In this document: piece after piece, positions 42,465 through 50,446 of the stretch | Numbering within the stretch: position 1 is the stretch's first letter | Layout: each line of letters begins with the position of its first letter | Assembly (NCBI RefSeq): GCF_041737845.1 | Contig: NZ_JBGSQX010000146.1 | Location: 62,001-126,000 of the forward strand | Source: Desulfococcus sp041737845 | GTDB lineage: Bacteria; Desulfobacterota; Desulfobacteria; Desulfobacterales; Desulfococcaceae | Direction: 5' to 3' | Length of the DNA: 64,000 nt | Program-made: the position numbers and the translations under genes | The notes under the pieces: model-generated | Database searches by the model: none | What the model saw: only the letters and a program-made list of their open reading frames with translations | Told to the model about the DNA's origin: nothing

Positions 42465-42930
42465 GCCCCGTTCCGACCAGGCCTTGAATCAGCCGGAAGG
42501 CGCCTCCGGTCACCGAGGAGGCCACCTTGGCCTCCGGCAGCCCCATCCGGGCGTCCTCGGCGGCGATGCGGATATCGCAGGCCAGCGCCAGTTCGAACCC
42601 TGACCCGACGGCATATCCCTTGATGGCGGCAAGGATAGGCTTGTCGAACCGGATGAGACGCCGGGAGGCCTGCTGAAGTTCTTCGAGGTAGGCGCGGTAC
42701 TCCGAGAGGCTTCGATCCCGGCTGTCCTTGAGATCGGCTCCCGATGAAAAGGCCCTGCCCTCTCCGGTGAGGATCACGACATGGATTTCGGGGTCCGTTC
42801 CGGCATCCGTGAGGGAAGCCTGAAAATCGATCCATAACCTGCGGTTCATGGCGTTCAGGACATGGGGGCGGTTCAGCGTGATGACCCCGATCCGCTGCCT
42901 TTTTTCGTATGCGATACATTCGAGATTCAT
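42465..42930 (-). pseudogene. Truncated enoyl-CoA hydratase/isomerase (crotonase) gene
   Basis: From ATG 42930 the frame encodes a normal crotonase start: GVITLNRPHVLNAMNRRLW, VILTGEGRAFSSGADLKD, and KPILAAIKGYAVGSGFELALACDIRIAAEDARMGLPEAK, with oxyanion-hole residues. It breaks off after RLIQGLVGTG, missing about 90 C-terminal residues, and continues into acyl-CoA synthetase sequence in another frame until a stop at 42436. A deletion joining two neighbouring genes of one operon explains this. GGAGGAG upstream of the ATG is intact, so a truncated protein could still be made. Confidence 0.8.
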
Positions 42931-42959
42931 GGTCGAGTCTCCTCCTGATTATAGAGACG

Positions 42960-43048
42960 TTCAGATAATGATTTTGACAAGGCAGAGGGAGGAAGGCGTA
43001 TAGGTCATACGTCGACGAGCGATAACGAAGCCAAAATCTTTATCTGAA
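42960..43048. repeat. Palindromic repeat element (copy 2), 89 bp
   Basis: TTCAGATAATGATTTTG (42960-42976) and CAAAATCTTTATCTGAA (43032-43048) are inverted repeats matching at 16 of 17 positions. The inner 55 bases share the framework of the element at 13522-13644 (AAGGC, GAGGAAGGCGTATA, TACG, GACGAG, GATAACGAAG), though the terminal arms differ. It sits just upstream of the broken crotonase gene. No coding potential. Confidence 0.65.
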
Positions 43049-43231
43049 GGTCCATCAACAGGGTCGCATTCGTCTTTGTTTATGCATAACCGCCACGGAT
43101 GTCAAAAGGATTTGGCCGCCTTGCCGGCAAAACGGTATGGATGAATGAAGCTCTTTTTTAGCGATAAAAAAATTGACTTTGTCCGGATTGTGTTTGAATA
43201 GTATGAGCATAAGACATAACTGCCCATGATT

Positions 43232-43254
43232 CTATACAATCTTTTATTGTACAG
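43232..43254. promoter_or_regulatory. Candidate operator of the NAD salvage operon
   Basis: TACAAT (43235-43240), CTTTT, ATTGTA (43246-43251) form an inverted repeat; flanking CT and AG extend it to 8 of 9 matching positions. It lies 22-40 bases upstream of the pncB start, downstream of a TTGACT-type -35 at about 43172. It could bind an NAD-responsive repressor such as an NrtR- or NiaR-like protein. The 42931-43275 gap holds this and repeat copy 2, nothing else recognised. Confidence 0.4.
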
Positions 43255-43275
43255 ATGGCCCTAAAAGGAAAAACC

Positions 43276-44463
43276 ATGATCATCAACTCGCTTCTGGATA
43301 CCGATCTGTACAAACTCACCATGATGCAGGGGGTCCTCCACCAGTTCCCGTGGGCGGAGGTGGAATACGAGTTCAAGTGCCGGGACGAGGGGATCGATCT
43401 GACCCCCGTCGTTGATCAGGTGGCGGCTGAAATCGATCATCTTTGCACCCTGCGGTTCACCCGGGAAGAGCTCGACTATCTGGGCGCCATGCGTTTCATG
43501 AAAAAGGATTTCATTCAGTTTCTGAGGCTGTTCCATCTTCAGCGGGACTATGTCCACGTCAGGAATGAAAACGGCCTCTTCCGGATCAATATCACGGGCC
43601 CATGGCTCCATACCATCCTGTTTGAGGTGCCGGTGCTCGCCATCGTGAACGAGGTCTATTTCCGCGATATTCAGCCCCACCCGGATTTCGAGGCGGGCCG
43701 GGAAAAACTCATGGAGAAGATCTCTCTCGTCAGGGCCTCCAACGAGGAGAACCTGGGGTTCGGCTTTTCGGATTTCGGAACAAGGCGGCGGTTTTCCAGG
43801 ACCTGGCAGGATCGCATCATCAGCACCCTCAAAAAAGAGCTGCCCCGGAATTTCATCGGCACCAGCAACGTCTATTTCGCCGGGAAATACGACCTCACCC
43901 CCATCGGCACCATGGCCCATGAATGGATCATGGCGCCGCAGGCCCTGGGGCCGCGGCTGGTGGACAGCCAGAAGTTCGCCCTGGAGCACTGGGCCCAGGA
44001 ATACCGGGGGGATCTGGGAATCGCTCTCTCCGACACGGTGGGGTTCGAGTCCTTCCTGAGTGATTTCGACATGTATTTCGCCAAGCTCTTCGACGGGTGC
44101 CGCCACGACAGCGGCGATCCCTTCCAGTGGGGGGACCGGCTCATTGCCCACTACCGGAAATTGAAGGTGGACCCCCGATCCAAGCGGGCCATATTCAGCG
44201 ACGGCCTCTCGTTCAAGCGGGCCATCGAGATCGCAAGGTATTTCAAGGGCCGGATGCAGACGGCCTTCGGCATCGGCACCAACCTCACCAACGACATCAC
44301 GGAGAAGGCGGTCCAGATCGTCATCAAGATGATCCGCTGCCAGGGCGCGCCCGTCGCCAAGATTTCGGACAGCCCCGGCAAGCAGATGTGCAAGGACGTC
44401 GAATACCTCACCTACCTCAAAAGTGTCTTCAAAAGAAAGGTACAGGCAGGGGGCGAACCATGA
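43276..44463 (+). CDS. pncB: Nicotinate phosphoribosyltransferase
   Basis: A 395-residue enzyme that converts nicotinate and PRPP to NaMN in NAD salvage. Motifs are LLDTDLYKLTMMQGVLHQF, FKCRDEGIDL, PWLHTILFEVPVLAIVNEVYF, FSDFGTRRRFS, NFIGTSNVYFAGKYDLTPIGTMAHEW, DCRHDSGDP-like GCRHDSGDPFQWGDR, and FGIGTNLTND. ATG 43276 with AAAAGGAAA upstream is preferred to the in-frame start at 43255. Its stop overlaps the pncA start. Confidence 0.94.
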   Translation: MIINSLLDTDLYKLTMMQGVLHQFPWAEVEYEFKCRDEGIDLTPVVDQVAAEIDHLCTLRFTREELDYLGAMRFMKKDFIQFLRLFHLQRDYVHVRNENGLFRINITGPWLHTILFEVPVLAIVNEVYFRDIQPHPDFEAGREKLMEKISLVRASNEENLGFGFSDFGTRRRFSRTWQDRIISTLKKELPRNFIGTSNVYFAGKYDLTPIGTMAHEWIMAPQALGPRLVDSQKFALEHWAQEYRGDLGIALSDTVGFESFLSDFDMYFAKLFDGCRHDSGDPFQWGDRLIAHYRKLKVDPRSKRAIFSDGLSFKRAIEIARYFKGRMQTAFGIGTNLTNDITEKAVQIVIKMIRCQGAPVAKISDSPGKQMCKDVEYLTYLKSVFKRKVQAGGEP

Positions 44464-45236
44464 AAACGCTTTTGCTGATCATCGACCCGCAGAACTCGTT
44501 CTGCGACCCTTCGGGGGAGCTTTACGTCGCCGGGGCGGAGAAGGACATGGCGCGGACCGCCGATCTGATCCGCCGTCGGGGCCCCGATATCCAGCGGATC
44601 ATCGTGACCCTCGACGCCCACAACAAGATCCATATTGCCCATCCGGTCTGGTGGATCGACGCCGACGGCAATCCGCCGGAGCCGTTTACCCGGATCTCCA
44701 TCGAAGATATCGACGCAGGGCGGTATCGGGCGGCGGACCCTGCCCACCGGGCGTGGACCCGGGCCTACCTGGCGGCGATCGGGTCCCATGTCATCTGGCC
44801 CTGCCATTGCCTGATCGGCACGCGGGGTCATGAGGTGTTCGGGCCGCTTCTTGCGGAGTTGAACGCTTGGCGGGAGGCCTTCCACGACCTCGATTTCGTG
44901 ATGAAGGGGTCGAACCGGTTCACGGAGAATTTCTCCGCCGTGCGGCCGTCCATGGAGGTCCCGGGCGATCCCGCCACGCAGGTCAACCGCGGCCTCCTCC
45001 GGAGCCTGGGCGAGGCCGGCCGCATCTGGGTGGCCGGAGAGGCGTCGTCCCACTGCGTGGCCGACACCGTGACGGACATCCTCCGCTTCAGCGAAACCCC
45101 CGCCATTGCCCAAAAAATCGTCCTTCTCGCCGACGCCATGTCGCCAGTACCCGGGTTCGAAGCGGCGGCGGACGATTTTTTTCAGCGGATGCGGGCGGAA
45201 GGGGTCGGGGTCTCCGACACCGTCCGGGTGGCCTGA
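44460..45236 (+). CDS. pncA: Nicotinamidase (isochorismatase-like cysteine hydrolase)
   Basis: A 258-residue amidase converting nicotinamide to nicotinate. Catalytic Asp in LLIIDPQNSFCDP, metal site in TLDAHNKIHIAHPVWW (Asp and His residues), Lys in DFVMKGSNRF, and nucleophile Cys in AGEASSHCVADTV. It overlaps pncB by four bases and feeds its product to it. The protein is longer than E. coli PncA by about 45 residues. Identity is supported strongly by the operon. Confidence 0.88.
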   Translation: MKTLLLIIDPQNSFCDPSGELYVAGAEKDMARTADLIRRRGPDIQRIIVTLDAHNKIHIAHPVWWIDADGNPPEPFTRISIEDIDAGRYRAADPAHRAWTRAYLAAIGSHVIWPCHCLIGTRGHEVFGPLLAELNAWREAFHDLDFVMKGSNRFTENFSAVRPSMEVPGDPATQVNRGLLRSLGEAGRIWVAGEASSHCVADTVTDILRFSETPAIAQKIVLLADAMSPVPGFEAAADDFFQRMRAEGVGVSDTVRVA

Positions 45237-45254
45237 CCCCCTGCGCCGAACGCC

Positions 45255-45920
45255 ATGGGAGCAGAAATCGACAAAAAGAAGATCGCCGTCATCGGCGGTT
45301 CGTTCAACCCGGTGACCAACGCCCATGTCTGGATGGCCGAGGCGGTTTTATCCGCTTTTCCCGGGATGCACCAGGTCTGGATGATGCCGGCCCACCGCCA
45401 CCCCTTCGAGAAGCACCGGGGGTATTCCTCCCATCGGAGCCGGATGATCCGGCTCGTGGAGACGGCGCGCATCCGCTATTTCGGCTACGAGATCGACCAC
45501 GAACTCTCCGGGGTAACCTACATGACCTTCTGCCGGTTGCTGAATGATCCGGACTACCGGGACCCGTTCGTGTTTTACATGGTCATCGGCGGCGATTGCG
45601 TGGTCGATTTCGACACGAAATGGCAGCATGCCGAGGAATTGGCGGCAATGGTGCCCTTCATTATCGTGCCGCGACAGGGGTACGACCTGTCCGGGTATCG
45701 CGGTCTTCTGTCCCGGCCGCCGCACGTTCTCCTGAGACATGCCCATATCCCGAATATCAGCGCCACCGAGGTTCGGGCCAGGATCGCCTCGGGCGCATCC
45801 ATCCGGGAGATGGTGCCTGCGGAGGTTGCATCCTATATTCGCCGCCATCGGCTCTACGAAGAAAGAAACGGCGGCACGGCCGGTAACCCGCCCGACAGGT
45901 TTCCCCCGCCGGCCGCCTGA
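45255..45920 (+). CDS. nadD: Nicotinate-nucleotide adenylyltransferase
   Basis: A 221-residue nucleotidyltransferase joining NaMN and ATP to NaAD. It has the HxGH-type start VIGGSFNPVTNAHVWMAE, a WMMPAHRHPFEKH substrate loop, FYMVIGGDCVVDFDTKW, and the C-terminal ISATEVRARIASG signature (ISxTxxR). It begins 18 bases after pncA, completing nicotinamide to NaAD salvage in one operon. A Pro-rich tail of about 20 residues follows the fold. Confidence 0.9.
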   Translation: MGAEIDKKKIAVIGGSFNPVTNAHVWMAEAVLSAFPGMHQVWMMPAHRHPFEKHRGYSSHRSRMIRLVETARIRYFGYEIDHELSGVTYMTFCRLLNDPDYRDPFVFYMVIGGDCVVDFDTKWQHAEELAAMVPFIIVPRQGYDLSGYRGLLSRPPHVLLRHAHIPNISATEVRARIASGASIREMVPAEVASYIRRHRLYEERNGGTAGNPPDRFPPPAA

Positions 45921-45974
45921 GGTTTGCGGGGGTCAGGAAGATCCATCTCCGGGGATGGCGGGAAGCCGGGTCTG

Positions 45975-47090
45975 TCAACGCATGATGACGAGCTGCTGCC
46001 CCGGGTGGATGGCGCTGTTGTATTTCAGGTTGTTCCACTGGAGGAGATCCCGGAGGGGAATGGTGAGCCTTTCTGCAATCATTGTCAGGCTGTCGCCCTG
46101 TTTCACGACATAGACATCCTTCTTCATGTTCGCCCGTTGCGCCTGCTGGCGGGCGACCAGGGCGCTGAACCGCTGGGAAAACCCCTGGGACGCCCCTTTG
46201 GGAACCAGGATGACATGGCTTCCCCTCACAAGACGATTTCCGAGGATTTCGGGGTTGAGGTCCTTGATTTTCTTGAAATAGGTGCCGGACGCGTCGGCGA
46301 TGGTCCGTACCGGGACATCGGATGACAGCGTCAGTTGCACCCGGTCGAATTCCACCGGGCCGTAAAGATCCTCCCGGGTGAGGTTGAATCCGTATTTGGG
46401 AAGGTCCGAAAGAATCATCTTGATGGCCAGGATCCGGTAGACATAGCGCATCGTCTCCGCGGGCAGGTAGAGGTGGTAGTAGTTGCGGGTGCCCTGTTCG
46501 GCGATGCGCCGGCCCATGCCCGCCTCCCCCATGTTGTAGGACGCGGCGGCCAGGGTCCAGGAGCCGAAGTCCCCGTGGAGCTTTCTGAAATACTGGATGG
46601 CGGCCCGGGTCGATGCAAACAGGTTCCGGCGCTCGTCGATGTCCTCGTCGATCCGCAGCCCGTAGCGACGGCCCGTATCCTTGATGAACTGCCAATAGCC
46701 CACGGCCCCGGCGGATGACCCGATGGTCGGCAGGAGCGCGCTTTCGGCGATGGCCACGTACTTGAGGTCCAGGGGCATGTTGTTTTCCCGGAGCATCCTT
46801 TCGATGTAGGGCATGACCCGGCCGGTCCGCTTGGCATACAGGATGAACTGGGGCCGGTTCCAGATGGTCAGGATCAGTTCCTTTTCCAACTCTTCCCGGA
46901 TGTCCGGGTCGTCCAGGGGCACGGGTTCGCCGCAGAAGTCCAGGGGCGGCGAGATCCGGATGGCGGGAAGGTTTGAGGGAAACAGGGCGGCGTCGGGAAT
47001 CTCCAGGGGGGCGCCTGAAGCGAATCCCGAAACCGCCGCGAAAAGGGATGCGATCCACAGGAGCAGCGTTCGGTGAAGGGTTCGGTTCAT
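45975..47090 (-). CDS. MltD-like lytic transglycosylase with LysM domain
   Basis: A 371-residue exported murein hydrolase. Signal peptide (LLLWIASLFAAVSGFASGA), then an SLT domain with catalytic Glu in YVAIAESALLPTIGSSAGAVGYWQFIKDTGRRYGL and AAASYNMGEAGMGRRIAEQG, and a C-terminal LysM domain (YVVKQGDSLTMIAERLTIPLRDLLQWNNLKYNSAIHPGQQLVI). It would cleave glycan strands in the periplasm. ATG 47090 is chosen; ATG 47108 is also in frame and would add six residues. Confidence 0.9.
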   Translation of the reverse strand: MNRTLHRTLLLWIASLFAAVSGFASGAPLEIPDAALFPSNLPAIRISPPLDFCGEPVPLDDPDIREELEKELILTIWNRPQFILYAKRTGRVMPYIERMLRENNMPLDLKYVAIAESALLPTIGSSAGAVGYWQFIKDTGRRYGLRIDEDIDERRNLFASTRAAIQYFRKLHGDFGSWTLAAASYNMGEAGMGRRIAEQGTRNYYHLYLPAETMRYVYRILAIKMILSDLPKYGFNLTREDLYGPVEFDRVQLTLSSDVPVRTIADASGTYFKKIKDLNPEILGNRLVRGSHVILVPKGASQGFSQRFSALVARQQAQRANMKKDVYVVKQGDSLTMIAERLTIPLRDLLQWNNLKYNSAIHPGQQLVIMR

Positions 47091-47131
47091 GATAAATCCA
47101 TTTCTCATGGTTTTGGAGAGACTATGGTTTT

Positions 47132-47734
47132 TCAGAGTTCTTTCGCCTTGGCGGAGAGATAGGATGCCACGCCGTCCGCCGTCGGTGTCATCCCCGTGTC
47201 GCCTTTCTGCCAGCCGGCGGGGCAGACCTCGCCGTATTCCTCCGCGAACTGGAGGGCGTCTATGGTCCGGAGCATTTCATCGACGTTCCGCCCCAGGGGC
47301 AGGTTGTTCACCACCTGGTGCTGGACGATGCCGTTTCGATCGATGAGGAAAGAGGCGCGAAGCGCAACCCCCGCCTCGGGATGCTCAATCCCGTATTTGC
47401 GGGTGATTTCATGCTTGACGTCGGCGACGATAGGAAACTGGACCGGCCCGATGCCGCCGTCGCCCACGGACGTATTCCGCCAGGCAAAGTGGGTGAACTG
47501 GCTGTCGATGGAGACGCCGATCACCTCGACGCCGCGCTCCTTGAACTGCCCCATGCGATGGTCGTGGGCGATGATCTCCGTCGGGCATACAAAGGTGAAG
47601 TCCAGGGGCCAGAAAAAAAGGACGACGTATTTACCCTGGTAGTCCGACAGGTGGAAATCTTCCACGATCGTCCCGTCGGGCATGACCGCGGGGGCCGTGA
47701 AGTCCGGCGCCGGTGAGGCTACGAGTATGCTCAT
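47132..47734 (-). CDS. 2-Cys peroxiredoxin (AhpC/Prx1 type)
   Basis: A 200-residue thiol peroxidase. Peroxidatic Cys in FWPLDFTFVCPTEI, resolving Cys in EVCPAGWQKGD, and conserved GVSIDSQFTHFAW and RASFLIDRNGIVQHQVVNNLPLGRN. It reduces H2O2 and organic peroxides using thioredoxin or a similar donor. AAGGAGG precedes the ATG. It is adjacent to, and probably separately transcribed from, the transglycosylase gene. Confidence 0.95.
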   Translation of the reverse strand: MSILVASPAPDFTAPAVMPDGTIVEDFHLSDYQGKYVVLFFWPLDFTFVCPTEIIAHDHRMGQFKERGVEVIGVSIDSQFTHFAWRNTSVGDGGIGPVQFPIVADVKHEITRKYGIEHPEAGVALRASFLIDRNGIVQHQVVNNLPLGRNVDEMLRTIDALQFAEEYGEVCPAGWQKGDTGMTPTADGVASYLSAKAKEL

Positions 47735-47854
47735 GGGGTCCTCCTTGTCATCATTTGTTGCGGTTGGGTCTTCGAATGGGTCTCGTAAGTTAAGACCGCT
47801 CCCGGGATTTTCAAGTCATCCCGGGAAACCGCCGTTTATGTGCGGACCCTCGGG

Positions 47855-48856
47855 TCAGCCGCCCTTGACGCCCATCAGGACGTCTGAATCGTTGGGGGTC
47901 TTGACATGGAGGCGGCGAATGCTCCCGACGCCGACATTCTCCAGCATGGCCGTGATCTCCGTTTCGGTGTAGGACTGTCCGCCCTCGGTCCCCAGGAGCA
48001 TGTTGAGGGAGAAGAGCGCGGGAAACAGGGGGCGATCGCGGGTGTCGTCCAGGATGAAGTCGTGGACCAGGATCAGTCCCCCGGGTGCAAGGGCCGCGAC
48101 TGCCTTGGCGATGAGCGCTTCGCACTCCCCGGGGCCTTCGCCGTGGAGGATGTGGGAAAGCCAGACCACGTCGTGACCCTGCGGGATCTCGTCGGTCAGG
48201 TAATCCCCTGAAACGAAATCGATGCGGCCGCCCAGGCCGAAGCGCTCGATGGTTTCCAGGGCGAACGGACGCGTGGTGGGCAGATCGAAGACCGCGGCCC
48301 GCAGTCCCGGGTTGTGCTTGCAGAAATGGATGGCATAGGTGCCGGGGCCGCCGCCCAGGTCGAGGAGATTTTTTCTGCCGGCCAGATCCGCCATGGGAAC
48401 GACCCGGGGGGCCGTGCTCATGGCGAGGTTGAACATGCCCAGGAGGAAATTCCTACGGATTTCGGGGTCCTGAAAATTGGCCCGCTGCCGCACGGGCCGG
48501 CCGCTCCTGACAGCCTCGTCCAGCTTCGACCAGGAGGCCACCAGGTTGTGGTGGTGGAGGATGATGTATCCGATATAGTCGGCGGAGTCTCTGGAGAGCC
48601 AGGTCAGGCCTTCATGGGTGTTGGCGAAGGCATCTGCCGTCTTTTCCAGAAGCCCCATGGCCGCGAGGGCGTCCAGAAGCATGGCGGTCGCCCTGGGATC
48701 CGCCTGCAACCGTGCGGCGATCTCCGTTGCCGTTATCCGGCTGTTTCCGATGGTGGTGAAGATGTCGAGCTTGACCCCCGCGTGGAGCGTGCAGGTCTGC
48801 CAATAGAAGCCCGAGGTCGTCAGCAGCGCCCCCGGGTGCCATGTTCCCTTTTCCAT
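47855..48856 (-). CDS. SAM-dependent O-methyltransferase (acetylserotonin-OMT-like family)
   Basis: A 333-residue class I methyltransferase with an N-terminal winged-helix dimerisation domain (TATEIAARLQADPRATAMLLDALAAMGLLEK) and a Rossmann domain with LLDLGGGPGTYAIHFCKHNPGLRAAVFDLP, FVSGDYLTDEIPQGHDVVWLSHILHGEG and LAPGGLILVHDFIL. Substrate unknown; bacterial members include hydroxyneurosporene and other small-molecule methyltransferases. AAGGAG precedes ATG 48856. It follows the Fe-S gene at 48907 by 50 bases on the same strand and may belong to the redox cluster. Confidence 0.85.
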   Translation of the reverse strand: MEKGTWHPGALLTTSGFYWQTCTLHAGVKLDIFTTIGNSRITATEIAARLQADPRATAMLLDALAAMGLLEKTADAFANTHEGLTWLSRDSADYIGYIILHHHNLVASWSKLDEAVRSGRPVRQRANFQDPEIRRNFLLGMFNLAMSTAPRVVPMADLAGRKNLLDLGGGPGTYAIHFCKHNPGLRAAVFDLPTTRPFALETIERFGLGGRIDFVSGDYLTDEIPQGHDVVWLSHILHGEGPGECEALIAKAVAALAPGGLILVHDFILDDTRDRPLFPALFSLNMLLGTEGGQSYTETEITAMLENVGVGSIRRLHVKTPNDSDVLMGVKGG

Positions 48857-48906
48857 GATCGCGTCTCCTTGTTCCTGACGGGGTGCCTGATGCCTCTCTC
48901 TTTTCG

Positions 48907-49665
48907 TTATCGCTTGGCCGGCCTGGAAAAGGTTCGTATCCGTTCGGAAAAGAGCTTGGCGCAGGTCGGGCAGTAGCGGTGCTCTTCCTTGACGTGGGGA
49001 TGGGGGGCGGTCCGCCGCTCGATGTAGGCCAGGAACTTTGGCGTGGCGAACCTTTTGCCGCAGCCCTCACAGACCGCGAGGGGATGCTGGCCGATGATCT
49101 CGTCCCGTATGGTGATGAGGCGGACATTTTCGCGGTCCTCCAGGGTGATGGCGTCCGTCGGGCAGATGTTGGCGCAGGTCCCGCAGCCGATGCAGCGGCC
49201 CTCGATGGGCACGACGAAATGAACCCCGTCCCGTTTTTCCATTTTGAGGGCCTCGGCCCCGACGATCTCCTTGCATACCCGGATGCAGAGGCGGCAGCGG
49301 ATGCAGCCGTCCGGCGGCGGCCCCAGGGGGATGCCGTGGGCCTCGGCCATCTGCCGGATCTTTTTGGATTGCGGCGCCATCTGGAGAAGGTTCTTGAACG
49401 CCTTGAGGCGTGCTTTTTTGACGAGGTCGCTTTCAGTTTTGACGACGAGGCCCTCCCGGACCTTCAGGATGCATGAGAGCATGGTCGTCGGCTCGCCCGT
49501 GTGGCCGATGATCTCGACGGCGCAGAGCCTGCAGGAGCCAGAGGGCTTCACGGCCGGATGATGGCACAGCGTGGGGATCGCCGTGCCGCCGGCCCTGGCG
49601 GCATCGAGCACCGACATCTCCTTTTCCACGGACACACGCTGATCGTTGAGGGTGAAGGTTATCAT
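48907..49665 (-). CDS. HoxU/NuoG-N-terminal-like 2Fe-2S and 4Fe-4S electron carrier
   Basis: A 252-residue protein. Residues 1-80 form a 2Fe-2S domain (PTLCHHPAVKPSGSCRLCAVEI, and a fourth Cys in MLSCILKV). A Gly-His-Cys-like segment is lacking; two 4Fe-4S sites follow (CIRCRLCIRVC with a downstream CP-free end; CIGCGTCANICPTDAI). The tail has CEGCG ... CPTC, a zinc-ribbon-like end. Such subunits feed NAD-linked hydrogenases or formate dehydrogenases. ATG 49665 is chosen. It neighbours a CBS protein and the GltD-like flavoprotein, which has a similar tail. Confidence 0.82.
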   Translation of the reverse strand: MITFTLNDQRVSVEKEMSVLDAARAGGTAIPTLCHHPAVKPSGSCRLCAVEIIGHTGEPTTMLSCILKVREGLVVKTESDLVKKARLKAFKNLLQMAPQSKKIRQMAEAHGIPLGPPPDGCIRCRLCIRVCKEIVGAEALKMEKRDGVHFVVPIEGRCIGCGTCANICPTDAITLEDRENVRLITIRDEIIGQHPLAVCEGCGKRFATPKFLAYIERRTAPHPHVKEEHRYCPTCAKLFSERIRTFSRPAKR

Positions 49666-49734
49666 TTTCCGCTCCATGTGGGTGTGGGGTCCTGTTGGCA
49701 ATGATGTCCGCCGGCGGGCGCCATCCGGAAAGGA

Positions 49735-50187
49735 TCAGTCAAAGGATGCCTCGTGAAGGTCCGTGATATATTCCTGCAGATACCGCAGTTCGGCTGCTGC
49801 AGCCTCCATTTTTTTCTGAAACAACTCGGCCGCGGAGAGAATCCCCAGGACCCGGTTTCCCTCGATCACCGGAAGATGCCGGATGCCGGCGCCCGTGACC
49901 ATCTCAAGGGCCGCGTCCGTCCTGTCGTCCGGTCCGACCGCCATCAGGGTGGGGGTCATGGCCTCCCTGACCGGACTGTCCAGGGCCGCCTGAACCGGCC
50001 CTTTCATCATGGCCGCCAGGATGTCGCCCCGGGAGAGGGCGCCCACCGGGACGTCATCGCGGGTGACGACGAGCAGGGGAACCTTTTCCCCGCACATCAG
50101 GGCGGCAGCGTCCCCGAGGGGGCGGCCGCTTTCCATTGTGTGGACGGCAGCGGCATGCCGCGCTTCGAGAAGTGTTCGGACGAGCAT
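49735..50187 (-). CDS. Twin CBS-domain protein
   Basis: A 150-residue protein consisting of two CBS motifs (VHTMESGRPLGDAAALMCGEKVPLLVVTRDDVPVGALSRGDIL and VREAMTPTLMAVGPDDRTDAALEMVTGAGIRHLPVIEGNRVLGILSAAEL, abbreviated here), then a C-terminal helix. CBS pairs bind adenine nucleotides or NAD and act as energy sensors. Its placement between two redox subunits suggests control of that module. Alternative: a free-standing signalling protein. Confidence 0.82.
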   Translation of the reverse strand: MLVRTLLEARHAAAVHTMESGRPLGDAAALMCGEKVPLLVVTRDDVPVGALSRGDILAAMMKGPVQAALDSPVREAMTPTLMAVGPDDRTDAALEMVTGAGIRHLPVIEGNRVLGILSAAELFQKKMEAAAAELRYLQEYITDLHEASFD

Positions 50188-50233
50188 CGCTCCTCTTTCG
50201 TCTCTGGGATTCCTGTTTTTTCCGGCCTCCGGA

Positions 50234-50446
50234 TCAGGGGGCGAGCTGCCGGAGGCAATCCTGGGGAAGCCGATGCGTCCCCTTTCCGTCCAGGCTGACC
50301 TCGATCAGGGCGTCCGGATCGTTCACCGAGGTATCCGGGTCGACCACGATGCCGTGACATCCGATGTATTCGTTCATGTACTCTTCCCAGCTTTCATCCT
50401 CGGAGCGCTGAAAGACCTCGATCCGTTGACCCTTTCGATACGTCAT
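50234..50446 (-). CDS. Small hypothetical protein in the redox operon
   Basis: A 70-residue acidic soluble protein (RKGQRIEVFQRSEDESWEE, GCHGIVVDPDT, IEVSLDGKGTHRLPQDCL) with a pattern of short beta strands. No family recognised. ATG 50446 overlaps the end of the flavoprotein gene by four bases, so its translation is coupled to that of a redox enzyme. It ends 46 bases before the CBS gene start. Confidence 0.6.
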   Translation of the reverse strand: MTYRKGQRIEVFQRSEDESWEEYMNEYIGCHGIVVDPDTSVNDPDALIEVSLDGKGTHRLPQDCLRQLAP

